The notes below the pieces were generated by a model. The model searched no databases. It was given only the letters and a program-made list of their open reading frames with translations, and had not been told where the DNA came from. This document shows positions 52,226-60,934 of a stretch of DNA of 64,000 bases, in pieces. Made by a program: the position numbers and the translations under genes. Each line of letters begins with the position of its first letter. Positions within the stretch are counted from its first letter, which is position 1. The stretch is taken from the NCBI RefSeq assembly GCF_000427645.1, contig NZ_KE386571.1, forward strand, positions 1,911,676 through 1,975,675, given 5' to 3'. This DNA is from Sphingomonas phyllosphaerae FA2. Its GTDB lineage: Bacteria; Pseudomonadota; Alphaproteobacteria; Sphingomonadales; Sphingomonadaceae.

Positions 52226-52328
52226 GTCCGTGTCTGTAGCCACAGCTTCCCGCGCTGAGAAGGCCACCGGCCAACACTTGCTTAACCCCCGCGCTTTACC
52301 CGACATCCGCGTAACGGGCGGGCGAATT

Positions 52329-52712
52329 ATGGGGCGATTCCAGCATGATCACGATGAGATCCGCGCAGCAATGCAGCGATTTTCCGCGCTGCTGACGCGT
52401 GGCCACGATGCGGTGGCGGCGGAAATGCTGCGCGAGCGTGTACTCTTCTCGCACCTGCTGCACCGCCACCGTGCCGACGAAGACGATGAAACCGGGCGGA
52501 CTCTGCCCGGCGCGCCGCTCGCCGCCGCGCTGGCAGCGGACATGCAAGCGCTGCTCGCCGAATATAGCGCGCACGTCCGCCTATGGCCGCCATCGCGTAT
52601 CCCCGACGAATGGGCCGATTATACCAAAGCGGTCCTCAAGCTGCAGCAGCGGATGCGGACGCGGCTGGCGTGGGAAGAGCGCGAACTCTTCCCACGCCTC
52701 TCCGCGGCTTAG
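52329..52712 (+). CDS. Small hemerythrin-like (HHE) domain protein
   Basis: This 127-residue protein starts at ATG 52329. It is predicted as a four-helix bundle with metal-ligand-like residues '[15 protein letters not shown]' near the start, '[13 protein letters not shown]' in the middle, and 'EERELFPRL' at the end, a pattern close to the hemerythrin HHE family, which binds di-iron and senses oxygen or nitric oxide or handles iron. One or two canonical ligands are not obvious, so the assignment is tentative. It is divergent from valS with about 100 bases between them. Confidence 0.6.
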   Translation: MGRFQHDHDEIRAAMQRFSALLTRGHDAVAAEMLRERVLFSHLLHRHRADEDDETGRTLPGAPLAAALAADMQALLAEYSAHVRLWPPSRIPDEWADYTKAVLKLQQRMRTRLAWEERELFPRLSAA

Positions 52713-52751
52713 AGTTTGCTCCACTTACGAGGAAGCGGCACCGGCACCCCT

Positions 52752-52780
52752 TCGTCGCCCCGGACTTGCTCCGGGATGAC
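52752..52780. repeat. Single-arm CGTCGCCCCGGACTTG repeat
   Basis: TCGTCGCCCCGGACTTGCTC followed by CGGGATGAC. It matches the arms of the longer elements at 49362 and 54931 and can fold only into a small hairpin by itself. Confidence 0.6.
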
Positions 52781-52817
52781 GGAAAGAGGGCGCACGCTCA
52801 ATAAACGTTGGTCGATC

Positions 52818-54848
52818 CTATCGCGCGCCCTTCGTCCAGCGATCCATCCAGCCCAGCACCTCGCGATACCATTGCCGCGAGTTGGCGGGCTTCAGCACCC
52901 AATGGTTCTCATTCGGGAACACCACCAGCCGCGACGGAATGTCGCGCCGCTGGAGCGCGGTGAACGCCGCCAGTCCCTGCGTATAGGGAATGCGAAAGTC
53001 CTTCTCGCCGGTGATCACCAGTTGCGGGGTCTTCCACTTGTCGACGTAATTGACCGGGTTCCACTTCTCGAACGCCTGCGGGTCTTGGAAATAGGCCTTC
53101 CCGCCATGTTCCCATTCGTCGAACCAGAGTTCCTCGGTCTCATAGGCCATCGCGCGCGCATCGAAGACGCCGTCGTGCTGGACGATGCACTTGAAGCGAT
53201 CGGGCCAGCGCCCCTCGATCCAGTTCATCATATAGCCGCCATAGCTCGCACCGAGCGCGCAGGCATTGTCGCCGTCGAGCCACGCGAATTTGGTGGTCGC
53301 GGCGGCAAGCCCCTTTTGCAGATCCTCGAGCGGCCAGCCGCCCCAATTGTTGCGGATCGCGTCGGTGAATGCCTGACCGTAGCCGGTCGAGCCGTGGAAA
53401 TCGACCGCGACCAGCCCGTAACCCGCACCGGCGAACACCGCGGGGTTCCAGCGGTACGACCAACTGTTGTTGCTTGATCCCTGCGGCCCGCCGTGCACCA
53501 TAAACGCGACCGGAACCTTGCCCCCGACGCCGTATGGATGCACCGCATAGCCCCAGACGGTGTCTCCGTTCGCACCCTTGAAGCTGAACCGCTCGACCGT
53601 CGGCATGTCGATCCCGGCCAGCCGCGCCGCGTTCACCTGCGTCAGCCGCACCATGCTGCGCTGCGGCCCGACGCGATAGAAATCGTCGGGCGCGGTCAGG
53701 CTGTTCATCGCCACCACCACGCCCTGCGCGCCGACCGCGACGCCCGAGACATGCCCCTCCCCGGTTAGCCGCGTGACCTGCCCATGCGCGACATCCACCT
53801 GAAACAGCGGCGTTTCCTGTGTGTCGTCAGCGGTGACGTACAGTGACCGCGAGTCGGGCGCCCATTGCAGCGAGCCCGGCGAGCGATCCCAGCGCTCGGT
53901 CAGCGACACGGTCTGCCCCAACGCCAGATCGCGCACCATCACCACGAAGCGATCCGCCTCATAGCCCGCGCGCCGCATCGCCAGCCACGCCAGCTTGCGC
54001 CCGTCGGGGGATACTGCCGGCTGCGTATCGGTGGCCTGATTGGCGGCGGTGAGGTTGGTCGGCGCGGCGCTGGCGTCGGCGGGGACCGAAAAGATGTCGA
54101 GATTCGTCGACAGCGGCTCGATCCGGCCCGGCTCGCGCAGCGCGAAGTAGACGGTGCGCCCATCCGGGCTCCAGGTCACTTCCTCCGCGCCGCCGAACGG
54201 CTTGGACGGCGTATCCCCCAGCAGCGCCGGCGCAAGCGCCTGCCCGTTGCCGCGCGCGCCCGCGGCGGTCAGCGGCAGTACGAACAACTGCGAGCGATTG
54301 CCGTCCGCCCATGTATCCCAATGCCGCACGAACAACTGGTCGTAGGTGCGCCCGCTGCCGGCGTTCGCTGCCTTCTTCTCGGCGGGCAGCTCCAGCGACG
54401 GCGCGCCGGGGCGACGATCCGCCCAGATCAGGATACGGTCGCCGGCCGGCGCGACCTTGAACCCGTTGAACCCGCCCTTGAAATCGGTCAGCCGTCGCGG
54501 CGTTCCGCCGGTCACCGGCACCGACCAGAGCGCATCGTCGGCGGTAAAATAGACGGTGTTGCCGACCAGCTGCGGATCGTTTTCATCCAGCTGCGGGTCC
54601 GCGGCGAGCTTGACCGGCGTCGCGCCCTTGCGCGTCAGGTCGAGCTTCCACAGGTCGTAGCGTCCACGATCGGCGGCCACGTCGGTTTCACGCTGCGCCC
54701 AGACCAGCCAGCGCCCGTCCTTCGAGACGGTGGGCGCGCCGACGCGGCTGAGCGTGGTCACGTCGTCGATGGTCAGCTGCCGCGCGATGGCGGGCGCGGC
54801 GGTGGTGGCGGCAAGCGCGAACAGAGTCGCGGAGGTCAGCATCTTCAT
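52818..54848 (-). CDS. Secreted S9-family prolyl oligopeptidase-like peptidase
   Basis: This 676-residue serine peptidase has a signal peptide (TSATLFALAATTAAPAIA). Residues about 25-410 form the beta-propeller with TolB-like repeats ('APTVSKDGRWLVWAQRE', 'AVSPDGRKLAWLAM'). The alpha/beta-hydrolase domain carries the nucleophile Ser in 'LGASYGGYMMNWI' (about 535), Asp in 'ITGEKDFRIPYTQ' (about 616) and His in 'FPNENHWVLKP' (about 649). It fits the S9C acyl-peptide/dipeptidyl group. The substrate is likely to be short periplasmic peptides, consistent with the other secreted peptidases in the window. Confidence 0.93.
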   Translation of the reverse strand: MKMLTSATLFALAATTAAPAIARQLTIDDVTTLSRVGAPTVSKDGRWLVWAQRETDVAADRGRYDLWKLDLTRKGATPVKLAADPQLDENDPQLVGNTVYFTADDALWSVPVTGGTPRRLTDFKGGFNGFKVAPAGDRILIWADRRPGAPSLELPAEKKAANAGSGRTYDQLFVRHWDTWADGNRSQLFVLPLTAAGARGNGQALAPALLGDTPSKPFGGAEEVTWSPDGRTVYFALREPGRIEPLSTNLDIFSVPADASAAPTNLTAANQATDTQPAVSPDGRKLAWLAMRRAGYEADRFVVMVRDLALGQTVSLTERWDRSPGSLQWAPDSRSLYVTADDTQETPLFQVDVAHGQVTRLTGEGHVSGVAVGAQGVVVAMNSLTAPDDFYRVGPQRSMVRLTQVNAARLAGIDMPTVERFSFKGANGDTVWGYAVHPYGVGGKVPVAFMVHGGPQGSSNNSWSYRWNPAVFAGAGYGLVAVDFHGSTGYGQAFTDAIRNNWGGWPLEDLQKGLAAATTKFAWLDGDNACALGASYGGYMMNWIEGRWPDRFKCIVQHDGVFDARAMAYETEELWFDEWEHGGKAYFQDPQAFEKWNPVNYVDKWKTPQLVITGEKDFRIPYTQGLAAFTALQRRDIPSRLVVFPNENHWVLKPANSRQWYREVLGWMDRWTKGAR

Positions 54849-54930
54849 GCGCGCGATGATAAAGCAGAAGGTTGCGGGCGAGACAATCGCGCGGGGCGCG
54901 GCGGCTTGACGTAGGTCGACCTCCCCTCTG

Positions 54931-55013
54931 TTCGTCGCCCCGGACTTGATCCGGGGCCCCGCTTCTTTCCCACTGAGAAAAAGCGGGATCCCGGATCAAG
55001 TCCGGGATGACGA
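54931..55013. repeat. Interspersed palindromic repeat, CGTCGCCCCGGACTTGATCC family
   Basis: Left arm TTCGTCGCCCCGGACTTGAT plus CCGGGGCCCCGC; right arm GCGGGATCCCGGATCAAG plus TCCGGGATGACGAA. It lies between the S9 peptidase promoter side and the popZ stop. Confidence 0.8.
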
Positions 55014-55036
55014 AAGTAACTCACACTGGGCGAGTG

Positions 55037-55636
55037 TCACCCCTGCTTGGTGATCTTGGCGATCTCGCGCGCCACCATCTGCTCGACCAGATGCGGCAGA
55101 TTCTGATCAAGCCAGTCGCTTAGCATCGGGCGCAGCATCTCGCGCACCAATCCCTCCAGCGTCCCGTCGCTGTCGGGCTCGGGCTTGACGATCAGCTTCG
55201 ACAGCGCGCCCAGCGCCCCGCGTGTCGCCTGCACCGTCGCCGCGGACACGACCGGCGGCTCGTCCAGCGGCGGCGCGGGCGCAGCGACCGGCGCGGGTGT
55301 GGGCGTCGGGGCCGGCGTGCTTGCCACTGGCTCAGGTTCGGGAGCGGGAGCCGGCGTGACGCTTGGGGCTGGCGCAGAGGCGACCGGCGGCGCCACCCGT
55401 TCCTCGAACGTCTCGGCGGCGCGCGGCGGCGCGAACGAGGCCGGCGGCGGCGCCACCGGCTCGGGCGCGGCAAGCGGCTCGTTCAGTTCGAGAATCTGGT
55501 CGGGGGTCGGCTCGTCCTCGTCGCGCAACGCCGGCGGTGGCGTACGACGCGGCGCGGGCGCCTCACCTTCCTTGATGACCCGCTTGATCGAGGCGAGAAT
55601 GTCTTCCATCGACGGCTCGCCGCTCAAATCCCCCAT
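55037..55636 (-). CDS. popZ: Polar organising protein PopZ (DUF2497)
   Basis: This 199-residue protein shows the typical three-part PopZ architecture. The N-terminal helix 'EPSMEDILASIKRVIKEGE' recruits client proteins. A disordered Pro/Ala/Glu-rich spacer spans about residues 28-135. The C-terminal helices 'GTLEGLVREMLRPMLSDWLD' and 'NLPHLVEQMVAREIAKI' oligomerise. In alphaproteobacteria PopZ forms a condensate at the cell pole that anchors the chromosome origin. The start is ATG 55636. It follows the TolC-type gene at a gap of about 30 bases, so it may be read from the same transcript. Confidence 0.93.
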   Translation of the reverse strand: MGDLSGEPSMEDILASIKRVIKEGEAPAPRRTPPPALRDEDEPTPDQILELNEPLAAPEPVAPPPASFAPPRAAETFEERVAPPVASAPAPSVTPAPAPEPEPVASTPAPTPTPAPVAAPAPPLDEPPVVSAATVQATRGALGALSKLIVKPEPDSDGTLEGLVREMLRPMLSDWLDQNLPHLVEQMVAREIAKITKQG

Positions 55637-55666
55637 CGGGTCAACCTCACAACGCTGCGCCGCACA

Positions 55667-57196
55667 TCACGGGCGTGGTGTGTCGACACCTGTCGTCAAT
55701 GCAGGCGTCCTGTCAACATTGCTTTCGAGCAGCGGATCGAGCGGACGCGTGACGACGGCGGTCTGCGCAGGGCTGTCGGCGGTGCTGCGCGACACCGGCG
55801 CGGCGCGCTGCCCGTCGTCGAAGTCGTTCAGCTTGCCGCGCACCTTGGCGTAATGGATCGTCGGATCGTACAGCGGCCCGCCGTCCAGCCCCAGATCCTC
55901 CGCCTCGGCATGGCCCATCGCCGCCAGCAGTGCGAAGCCCGCGACATAGGCGTCGCGTCGCGCCGAAACGAGCGTCACCTGGCTGTTGAGCAATTCCTGT
56001 TCGGCGTTGAGGATGTCGAGCACGGTACGCGTGCCGACGCTGTTCTCGGCGCGTACGCCCTCAAGGCTCAGCTTGTTGGCGTTGACCGCCGCCTCGCTCG
56101 ACGCGATCACCTCCAGCGAGGAGCGCCACACCGCATAGGCCGAGCGTGCGGAGGCGATCACCTGTCGCTCGGTCGCGGTCGCCTGTTCGATCGCCTGCCC
56201 GCGCAATTCCTGCGCCTGCCGCACCAGCGCCCCCGGACGCCCGCCCTGATATAGCGGCAGGCTGAGCGTCACGCCCGCGCTGGTGGCATTGCCGGTCTGC
56301 ACGCTGCCCAGCCCGGCCGCGCTGCCCTGCCCCAAAGAACCGAGGAAGTTGAAGTAATTCTGCCCCAGCGTCGCGCTCACCTGAGGGCGACGATTGGCAC
56401 GCGCGACGCGAATATCGTAATCGGTCGCATCCCGCACCCGCCGCGCCGCGATCAGGTTCGGATTGTCCTGCATCGCGATATCAACCGCGCCGTCAACCGA
56501 CGCCGGAAAGGACGGCAGCGCCGGCGGCGCCTCCAGCGTCCCCGGCGGCGACCCGACCAGCCGCACGTAATTCTCGCGACTGGAGATCAGCGTCGCCTGC
56601 GCCGATTGGAGCTGCGCGCGCGCCAAGCTCAGCCGCGCCTCGGATTGCGCGACGTCGGTGCGCGTCAGGTCGCCGACCTCGAACCGGTCGCGGCTGGCGC
56701 GCAGATTGGTCTCCAGCACGCGGACGTTCTGCGTGTTGAGCCCGACGATCGCCTCGTCGCGGATCACGTTGTTGTAGGCGCTGACCACGTCGGTGAAGGT
56801 CGTCGCCTCGGTCCCGCGCAGATTGGCCTGCCCGGCCTCGACGCGCGTCTCCGCCGCCAGCACGCCGTTGCGCACGCGCCCGCCCTGATACAGCGGCACC
56901 GTGACGCCCAGTTGCGCATCCAGCCGGCGTTCTGGCGTGGTGAAGCTGTTGCCGCCGCGCAGGAAATTGTCGGTCAGCCCGGTCTGCGCCGATGCGCTCG
57001 GCCGTCCCTGCGCCCGCGCGATCGGCACGTTCTCGTCGTTCGCACGCTGCGCCGCACGCTGCGCGTTGAGCGTCGGATTGTCGCGATAGGCGCGCACCAG
57101 CGCCTCGCGCAGTGTCTCCGCCGAGGCCGGGATCGCCCCGGCCAGCACCAGCGTAACGGCAACCGATGACAGCAGCGACGGCGAGCGAAGGCGCAA
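55667..57196 (-). CDS. TolC-family outer-membrane efflux/secretion channel
   Basis: This is a 509-residue protein. TTG 57196 is preferred, with AAGGA eight bases upstream, and it yields the signal peptide 'SSVAVTLVLAGAIPASA'. The fold is two homologous halves of long alpha-helices and short beta-strands; examples are 'TLREALVRAYRDNPTLNAQR' and 'GAVDIAMQDNPNLIAARRVR', each half having 'VTVPLYQGGRVRNGV' or 'LSLPLYQGGRPGALV'. The C-terminal half ends with a Pro/Thr-rich tail. TolC channels work with an inner-membrane pump that is not encoded here. It sits 11 bases downstream of the PCMT-like gene, a conserved arrangement in sphingomonads. Confidence 0.93.
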   Translation of the reverse strand: MRLRSPSLLSSVAVTLVLAGAIPASAETLREALVRAYRDNPTLNAQRAAQRANDENVPIARAQGRPSASAQTGLTDNFLRGGNSFTTPERRLDAQLGVTVPLYQGGRVRNGVLAAETRVEAGQANLRGTEATTFTDVVSAYNNVIRDEAIVGLNTQNVRVLETNLRASRDRFEVGDLTRTDVAQSEARLSLARAQLQSAQATLISSRENYVRLVGSPPGTLEAPPALPSFPASVDGAVDIAMQDNPNLIAARRVRDATDYDIRVARANRRPQVSATLGQNYFNFLGSLGQGSAAGLGSVQTGNATSAGVTLSLPLYQGGRPGALVRQAQELRGQAIEQATATERQVIASARSAYAVWRSSLEVIASSEAAVNANKLSLEGVRAENSVGTRTVLDILNAEQELLNSQVTLVSARRDAYVAGFALLAAMGHAEAEDLGLDGGPLYDPTIHYAKVRGKLNDFDDGQRAAPVSRSTADSPAQTAVVTRPLDPLLESNVDRTPALTTGVDTPRP

Positions 57197-57207
57197 CGGC
57201 GTGATCC

Positions 57208-57882
57208 TTAGAAGGTGAAGCTGCGCGGACGCGCGAAGCCGGGAAGCCTGACCGAATCGATATCCGCGAACGGCGCCAGCGCGGTCGCCGCGCCGCGATG
57301 CGTCCCCGCCGCGAGCCGGAACACTCCGCGATCGACCAGCCCGCTGACGATCCGCCCGCCATCGACGACCTGCGACGCCAGCGTCGACGGCAGTTCCTCG
57401 ATCGCGCCATCGACGATCAGCACGTCATACGGCGCGCCGGCCGGAGCCCCGTGCTCCAGCGGCCCCTCGACCAACGTGACGTTCGGGGTCTGCGCCAGCG
57501 CCTCGCGCGCATGCGCGGCCAGTTCGGGCAAAGATTCCACCGCGACCACCTCGGCGACCAGCGACGCCAGCACCGCGGCGGTATAGCCCGCCGCCGCACC
57601 GATCAGCAGCACGCGGTCGGACGGCTGGAGCCGCGCCTGCACCAGCAATCGCGCGGTGGCGAGCGGCGTATTGAGCGCACGCCCCTGCCCCAGATCGACC
57701 GCACGATCGACATAGGCGAGCGCGGCGGCATGCGCGGGCACGAATCGTTCGCGCGGCACCTCGGCCATCGCCGCGACGATGCGCGGATCGTTGACCTGCG
57801 TGGTGCGCAACTGGCTGGCGACCATCGCCTGGCGCATCGCGGTGAAATCGTCATTCCGGAGAGCGGGGGCGGAGAGGGTCAT
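57208..57882 (-). CDS. Protein-L-isoaspartate O-methyltransferase-like enzyme
   Basis: This 224-residue SAM-dependent methyltransferase of the PCMT family starts at ATG 57882. It shows 'MVASQLRTTQVNDPRIVAAM' and 'VPRERFVP' near the N-terminus, the SAM loop 'DRVLLIGAAAGYTAAVLASL' (usually GxGxGYxxA; here GAAAGYTAA) and 'VVAVESLPELAAHARE'. The family repairs damaged aspartate residues. The substituted glycines in motif I and the short C-terminus mean that the true activity may differ, as in other sphingomonad members next to tolC. It is the first gene of the pcmt-tolC-popZ group. Confidence 0.82.
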   Translation of the reverse strand: MTLSAPALRNDDFTAMRQAMVASQLRTTQVNDPRIVAAMAEVPRERFVPAHAAALAYVDRAVDLGQGRALNTPLATARLLVQARLQPSDRVLLIGAAAGYTAAVLASLVAEVVAVESLPELAAHAREALAQTPNVTLVEGPLEHGAPAGAPYDVLIVDGAIEELPSTLASQVVDGGRIVSGLVDRGVFRLAAGTHRGAATALAPFADIDSVRLPGFARPRSFTF

Positions 57883-58024
57883 GAGCCGTCCTGTGGCATA
57901 GCTGTTTTATCGATGCAACACACGTTGCGTCATCGGGCTTGTATCGCGCGCGGAACACACTTTGCAATCGGCGGCTTGACATCATGCCGTCACGCCCGCA
58001 TCTGCGCGCCCTCACCGGCCTCGA

Positions 58025-58098
58025 GGCGCGATGGCGGAGTGGTGACGCAGAGGACTGCAAATCCTTGCACCCGGGTTCGATTCCCGGTCGCGCCTCCA
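58025..58098 (+). tRNA. tRNA-Cys (anticodon GCA)
   Basis: A 74-base cloverleaf with acceptor arm GGCGCGA / TCGCGCC, the discriminator T followed by encoded CCA (58096-58098), anticodon loop ACTGCAAA with GCA, and T-arm GGGTTCGATTCCC. The D-arm contains GGTGAC. The 3' CCA is encoded in the genome. It lies between the PCMT-like gene and the ABC transporter operon, about 10 bases from the end of btuD. Confidence 0.97.
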
Positions 58099-58108
58099 GC
58101 GGCCCGTG

Positions 58109-58885
58109 TTACGCGGGCCGCCCGATCGGAACGATGTAGCGCTGCCCGGTGGCGGTGACGCCGGTTTCCACCGTCAGCCCATAGGTTTCGCCGACCAGTG
58201 CGGCGGTCAGCACATCTTCGGCCGCTCCGGCCGCGACCACACGCCCATTGCGCAGCAGCACGACGTCGTCGGCGAGCCGTGCGGCAAGGTTCAGGTCGTG
58301 GACCACCAGCACCACCCCGCTGCTGCCCGCCGCGACCGCGCGCAGCTGCGCGCCGACCTCAAGCTGGTGCGCGGGGTCGAGGCTGGCGAGCGGCTCGTCG
58401 GCGAGCAGCCATGCGGGCTGTCCGGCCAGCACCCGCGCCAGCAGCGCGCGCGCGCGCTCGCCACCCGACAGATGCTCGACTCCGCGCCGCGCAAATGGGG
58501 TCATGCCGGTCGCCGCGATTGCCGCGTCGACCGCTGCGCGATCCTCGCTGGTTTCACCCCAGCGCCCGCGCCACGGCAGCCGCCCCAGGGCGACCAGCGT
58601 CGCGACGTCGATGTTCCAGTGCACGTCCGCCGACTGCGGCAGGAAGCCGATCCGCCGCGCTCGCGCCTGCGCCGACAATGCCCGCACGTCGACCGAGTCC
58701 AGCGACGCCCGCCCCGCGGCGGGCGCGTGCAGCCCGGCGAGGCACGCCAGCAGACTGCTCTTACCCGCACCGTTCGGCCCGAGCAGCGCGGTCACACGCC
58801 CGCCCGCAAACGCTGCGTCGATCGATTGAAGGACGGTCTTGCCGCCCAGCGTGAGCGAAACGCCCTCTGCTACCAGCACGCTCAT
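58109..58885 (-). CDS. btuD: ABC transporter ATP-binding protein, probable cobalamin importer
   Basis: This 258-residue ATPase shows Walker A 'LLGPNGAGKSSLLA' at about 35-48, the Q-loop 'IGFLPQSADVHWNI', signature 'EHLSGGERARALLARVLA', Walker B 'AWLLADEPLASLDP' and the switch His in 'VLVVHDLNLAARL'. It belongs to the FecCD/BtuD-type importer group that takes up siderophores, haem or cobalamin. The cobalamin riboswitch at the head of the operon supports vitamin B12 as substrate. It overlaps the permease gene by four bases. Confidence 0.88.
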   Translation of the reverse strand: MSVLVAEGVSLTLGGKTVLQSIDAAFAGGRVTALLGPNGAGKSSLLACLAGLHAPAAGRASLDSVDVRALSAQARARRIGFLPQSADVHWNIDVATLVALGRLPWRGRWGETSEDRAAVDAAIAATGMTPFARRGVEHLSGGERARALLARVLAGQPAWLLADEPLASLDPAHQLEVGAQLRAVAAGSSGVVLVVHDLNLAARLADDVVLLRNGRVVAAGAAEDVLTAALVGETYGLTVETGVTATGQRYIVPIGRPA

Positions 58886-59844
58886 GCCAGCCGCCGCCGC
58901 ATCGCAATCAGCAGGTAGAGGAAGAACGGCCCGCCCAGCATCGACATTGCGATCCCGAGTCGAAGTTCGCTGACCGTCGGCGCCAGCCGCACGAGGCTGT
59001 CGGCCAGCGTCAGTAGCAACGCCCCTCCCAGCGCTGCCGGCAGCAAGGTCGCGGACGGCCGATGCCCCGCGAACGGGCGAACGAGGTGCGGCACGATCAA
59101 CCCGACGAAGCCGATCACCCCCGCCGCCGCCACCGACGCGCCGACCGTCAACGCCACTCCGACGATCACCGCCAGTTGCAGCCGCCGTGGATCGACTCCC
59201 ATCGATCGCGCCGCTTGTTCGCCGAGCGTCAGCGCGTCTAGCGACCGCGCGGTCCGCGCCAGCACGGCCATCCCGATCGCGATCAGCGGCCCCGACACCA
59301 TCACCTCGTTCCAGCTCCGGTCGGTCAGCGCGCCCATCAGCCACGTCATGATCTCCGACGCCGCAAATGGCGTCGGCGCGAGGCTGAGCGCCAGCGCGGT
59401 CATCGAGCCGGTGATGCTGGTCAAGATCATCCCCGCCAACGTGAACAGGATCAGGCTGCCGGACCGCCCCGCGATCAGCGCCAGCGCCGCCATCGTGACC
59501 GCGGCGCCCGCCAGCGCAAAGCCCGGCAACAGCCACGTCTGCGCCGCGTACCCGAAATACAGCGAGCATACCGCGCCGAACGCCGCGCCCGACGATACGC
59601 CGAACAGCCCGGGGTCGGCGAGCGGGTTGCGCAGATAGCCCTGCATGGTCGCCCCCGACATCCCCAGCGCCGCGCCGACGGCGAGTGCGAGGATCGTGCG
59701 CGGCAGCCGCAGCTCGACGATGATGATCGAGCGCGGGTCGGCGGCGGTCCAGGCGTCCAGCGGCACCCACACCTTCCCCGCCGCGACCGACAGCGCGGCG
59801 GCAAGCAGCACGCCCAGCGCCAGCAGCATGGTCACGCGCGTCAT
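58882..59844 (-). CDS. btuC: ABC transporter permease, FecCD/BtuC type
   Basis: This 320-residue inner-membrane permease has about ten hydrophobic helices. The typical BtuC/FecCD patterns are 'LRLPRTILALAVGAALGMSG', 'MQGYLRNPLADPGLFGVSSG' and 'VIGFVGLIVPHLVRPFAGHR', the last of which contacts the ATPase. It works as a homodimer with the ATPase and the binding protein. The start is ATG 59844. It overlaps the genes on both sides by four bases, so the three form one translational unit. Confidence 0.92.
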   Translation of the reverse strand: MTRVTMLLALGVLLAAALSVAAGKVWVPLDAWTAADPRSIIIVELRLPRTILALAVGAALGMSGATMQGYLRNPLADPGLFGVSSGAAFGAVCSLYFGYAAQTWLLPGFALAGAAVTMAALALIAGRSGSLILFTLAGMILTSITGSMTALALSLAPTPFAASEIMTWLMGALTDRSWNEVMVSGPLIAIGMAVLARTARSLDALTLGEQAARSMGVDPRRLQLAVIVGVALTVGASVAAAGVIGFVGLIVPHLVRPFAGHRPSATLLPAALGGALLLTLADSLVRLAPTVSELRLGIAMSMLGGPFFLYLLIAMRRRLA

Positions 59845-60674
59845 CGTGCGGCCACCTGCGCGCGCACCGCCCGCAACCGTGCCATCCCGGCGATGATCGT
59901 CGGCCCGCCGCAATTCATCAGCCGCCCCGCAAATGGCGCGATCGTCACGCGCGCGCCGAGCCGGCGCAACGCGCGGTGCCGCTCCATCCGCTCCCCCGCC
60001 CCTTGCGCGGCGGCGACCGACAGCACGACTCGCGGGGGATCGGCGAGCAGATATTCCAGCGGCAACACGTCCCAGCGCTTCAGGCCATAGCCGGCGCTGA
60101 CGTTGCGGAAACCGGCGCGGCGCAGCATCTCGTCGGGCAGCGTCCCCGCCCCCGGCACCAGCCCGCCCGGCCCGAAGATCACCGCCGAGACTGGCGGCAC
60201 CGTATCGGCGCGCGCCGCGCGGTCGATTCGCCCGGCCAGCACAGCGCCGCGCGCCCGATGGCCAATCGCGTCCGCAAGATCGCGCACCTGCTGCGCGCTC
60301 TCCGCGATCGAGTCGGGCAGCGCAAATTGACGCAGCCGGATGTGCATCCGCGTCAGCGCGGCGGCGGTGGCTGGCGCGACGTGCCCACTCGCCACCACCA
60401 GATCGGGGCGCAGCGCCACCACTTCCTCGGCGGTGCCCGACGTCGCCGGGAAGCGCCGCGCCCAGGCCAGCGAAACGGACGTGGCGCGCGGATCGTGCGA
60501 ATAATGGCTGACCGCGGCGATCTGCGCCGGATCGGCGACCTGCATCAGCATCGCGTCCAGACACGGGTTGATCGACACCACGCGCGGCGGACGCGGCGGC
60601 GCCGCTCCGATCAACACCGACACGGCAAGCACGGCCGTCGCCACACGGACGCCCCGAGAATATCTGTCGCTCAA
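59841..60674 (-). CDS. btuF: Periplasmic binding protein of the cobalamin ABC importer
   Basis: This 277-residue protein starts at TTG 60674 with GGGGA seven bases upstream. This choice gives a signal peptide with a charged start, 'SDRYSRGVRVATAVLAVSVL'; the GTG at 60644 would leave no charge. The mature protein has the BtuF/FhuD-like fold: 'RVVSINPCLDAMLMQVADP', 'VVALRPDLVVASGHVAP' and a C-terminal 'GGPTIIAGMARLRAV'. It captures the ligand in the periplasm and docks on BtuC. It is the first gene after the riboswitch. Substrate choice rests on the riboswitch rather than on the protein itself. Confidence 0.85.
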   Translation of the reverse strand: MSDRYSRGVRVATAVLAVSVLIGAAPPRPPRVVSINPCLDAMLMQVADPAQIAAVSHYSHDPRATSVSLAWARRFPATSGTAEEVVALRPDLVVASGHVAPATAAALTRMHIRLRQFALPDSIAESAQQVRDLADAIGHRARGAVLAGRIDRAARADTVPPVSAVIFGPGGLVPGAGTLPDEMLRRAGFRNVSAGYGLKRWDVLPLEYLLADPPRVVLSVAAAQGAGERMERHRALRRLGARVTIAPFAGRLMNCGGPTIIAGMARLRAVRAQVAAR

Positions 60675-60771
60675 TCCGTCATCCCCACGCCGACCCGACC
60701 CAATCGTCGTCGCGCGGGAAAAATTCCCGATCGCCCGGCACACCCCGTCCGCGCGAAGGACAACCACGATC

Positions 60772-60925
60772 GGGCAGGTCTCCTGGCTCCCGGGTCGTCG
60801 CCGTTCGCCCGGCCTTCCCGGATCGCGGACGATCCAGTGGCACACGCGGGGGCGAGCGGCTCGCCGGTCACAGTTGCGGGGGCAGCTCCGGATCGTCGCC
60901 TACCGGATTCCCTCACCTGATCGCA
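60772..60925 (-). ncRNA. Cobalamin (AdoCbl) riboswitch
   Basis: Read on the minus strand, the element begins with a GGGAATCCGGT-type core, then GCTGCCCCCGCAACTGTGA (the characteristic central box), and ends with GGGAGCCAGGAGACCTGCC (the B12-box end). These conserved blocks have the order and spacing of the cobalamin riboswitch. It lies between the MutT-type gene and btuF, about 100 bases upstream of the btuF start. It should lower expression of the importer when adenosylcobalamin is abundant; whether it acts on transcription or translation is not clear. Confidence 0.92.
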
Positions 60926-60934
60926 TGGTCGGGC

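Noticed and set aside
49514..52258. A 914-codon plus-strand frame opposite valS
   Set aside because: It is antisense to valS; the HIGH and KMSKS motifs on the minus strand are decisive.
60674..60845. A longer N-terminus for the cobalamin-binding protein reaching 60845
   Set aside because: This part of the frame overlaps the 3' end of the riboswitch and gives Arg-rich sequence with no leader character; the TTG at 60674 has a Shine-Dalgarno and yields a proper signal peptide.
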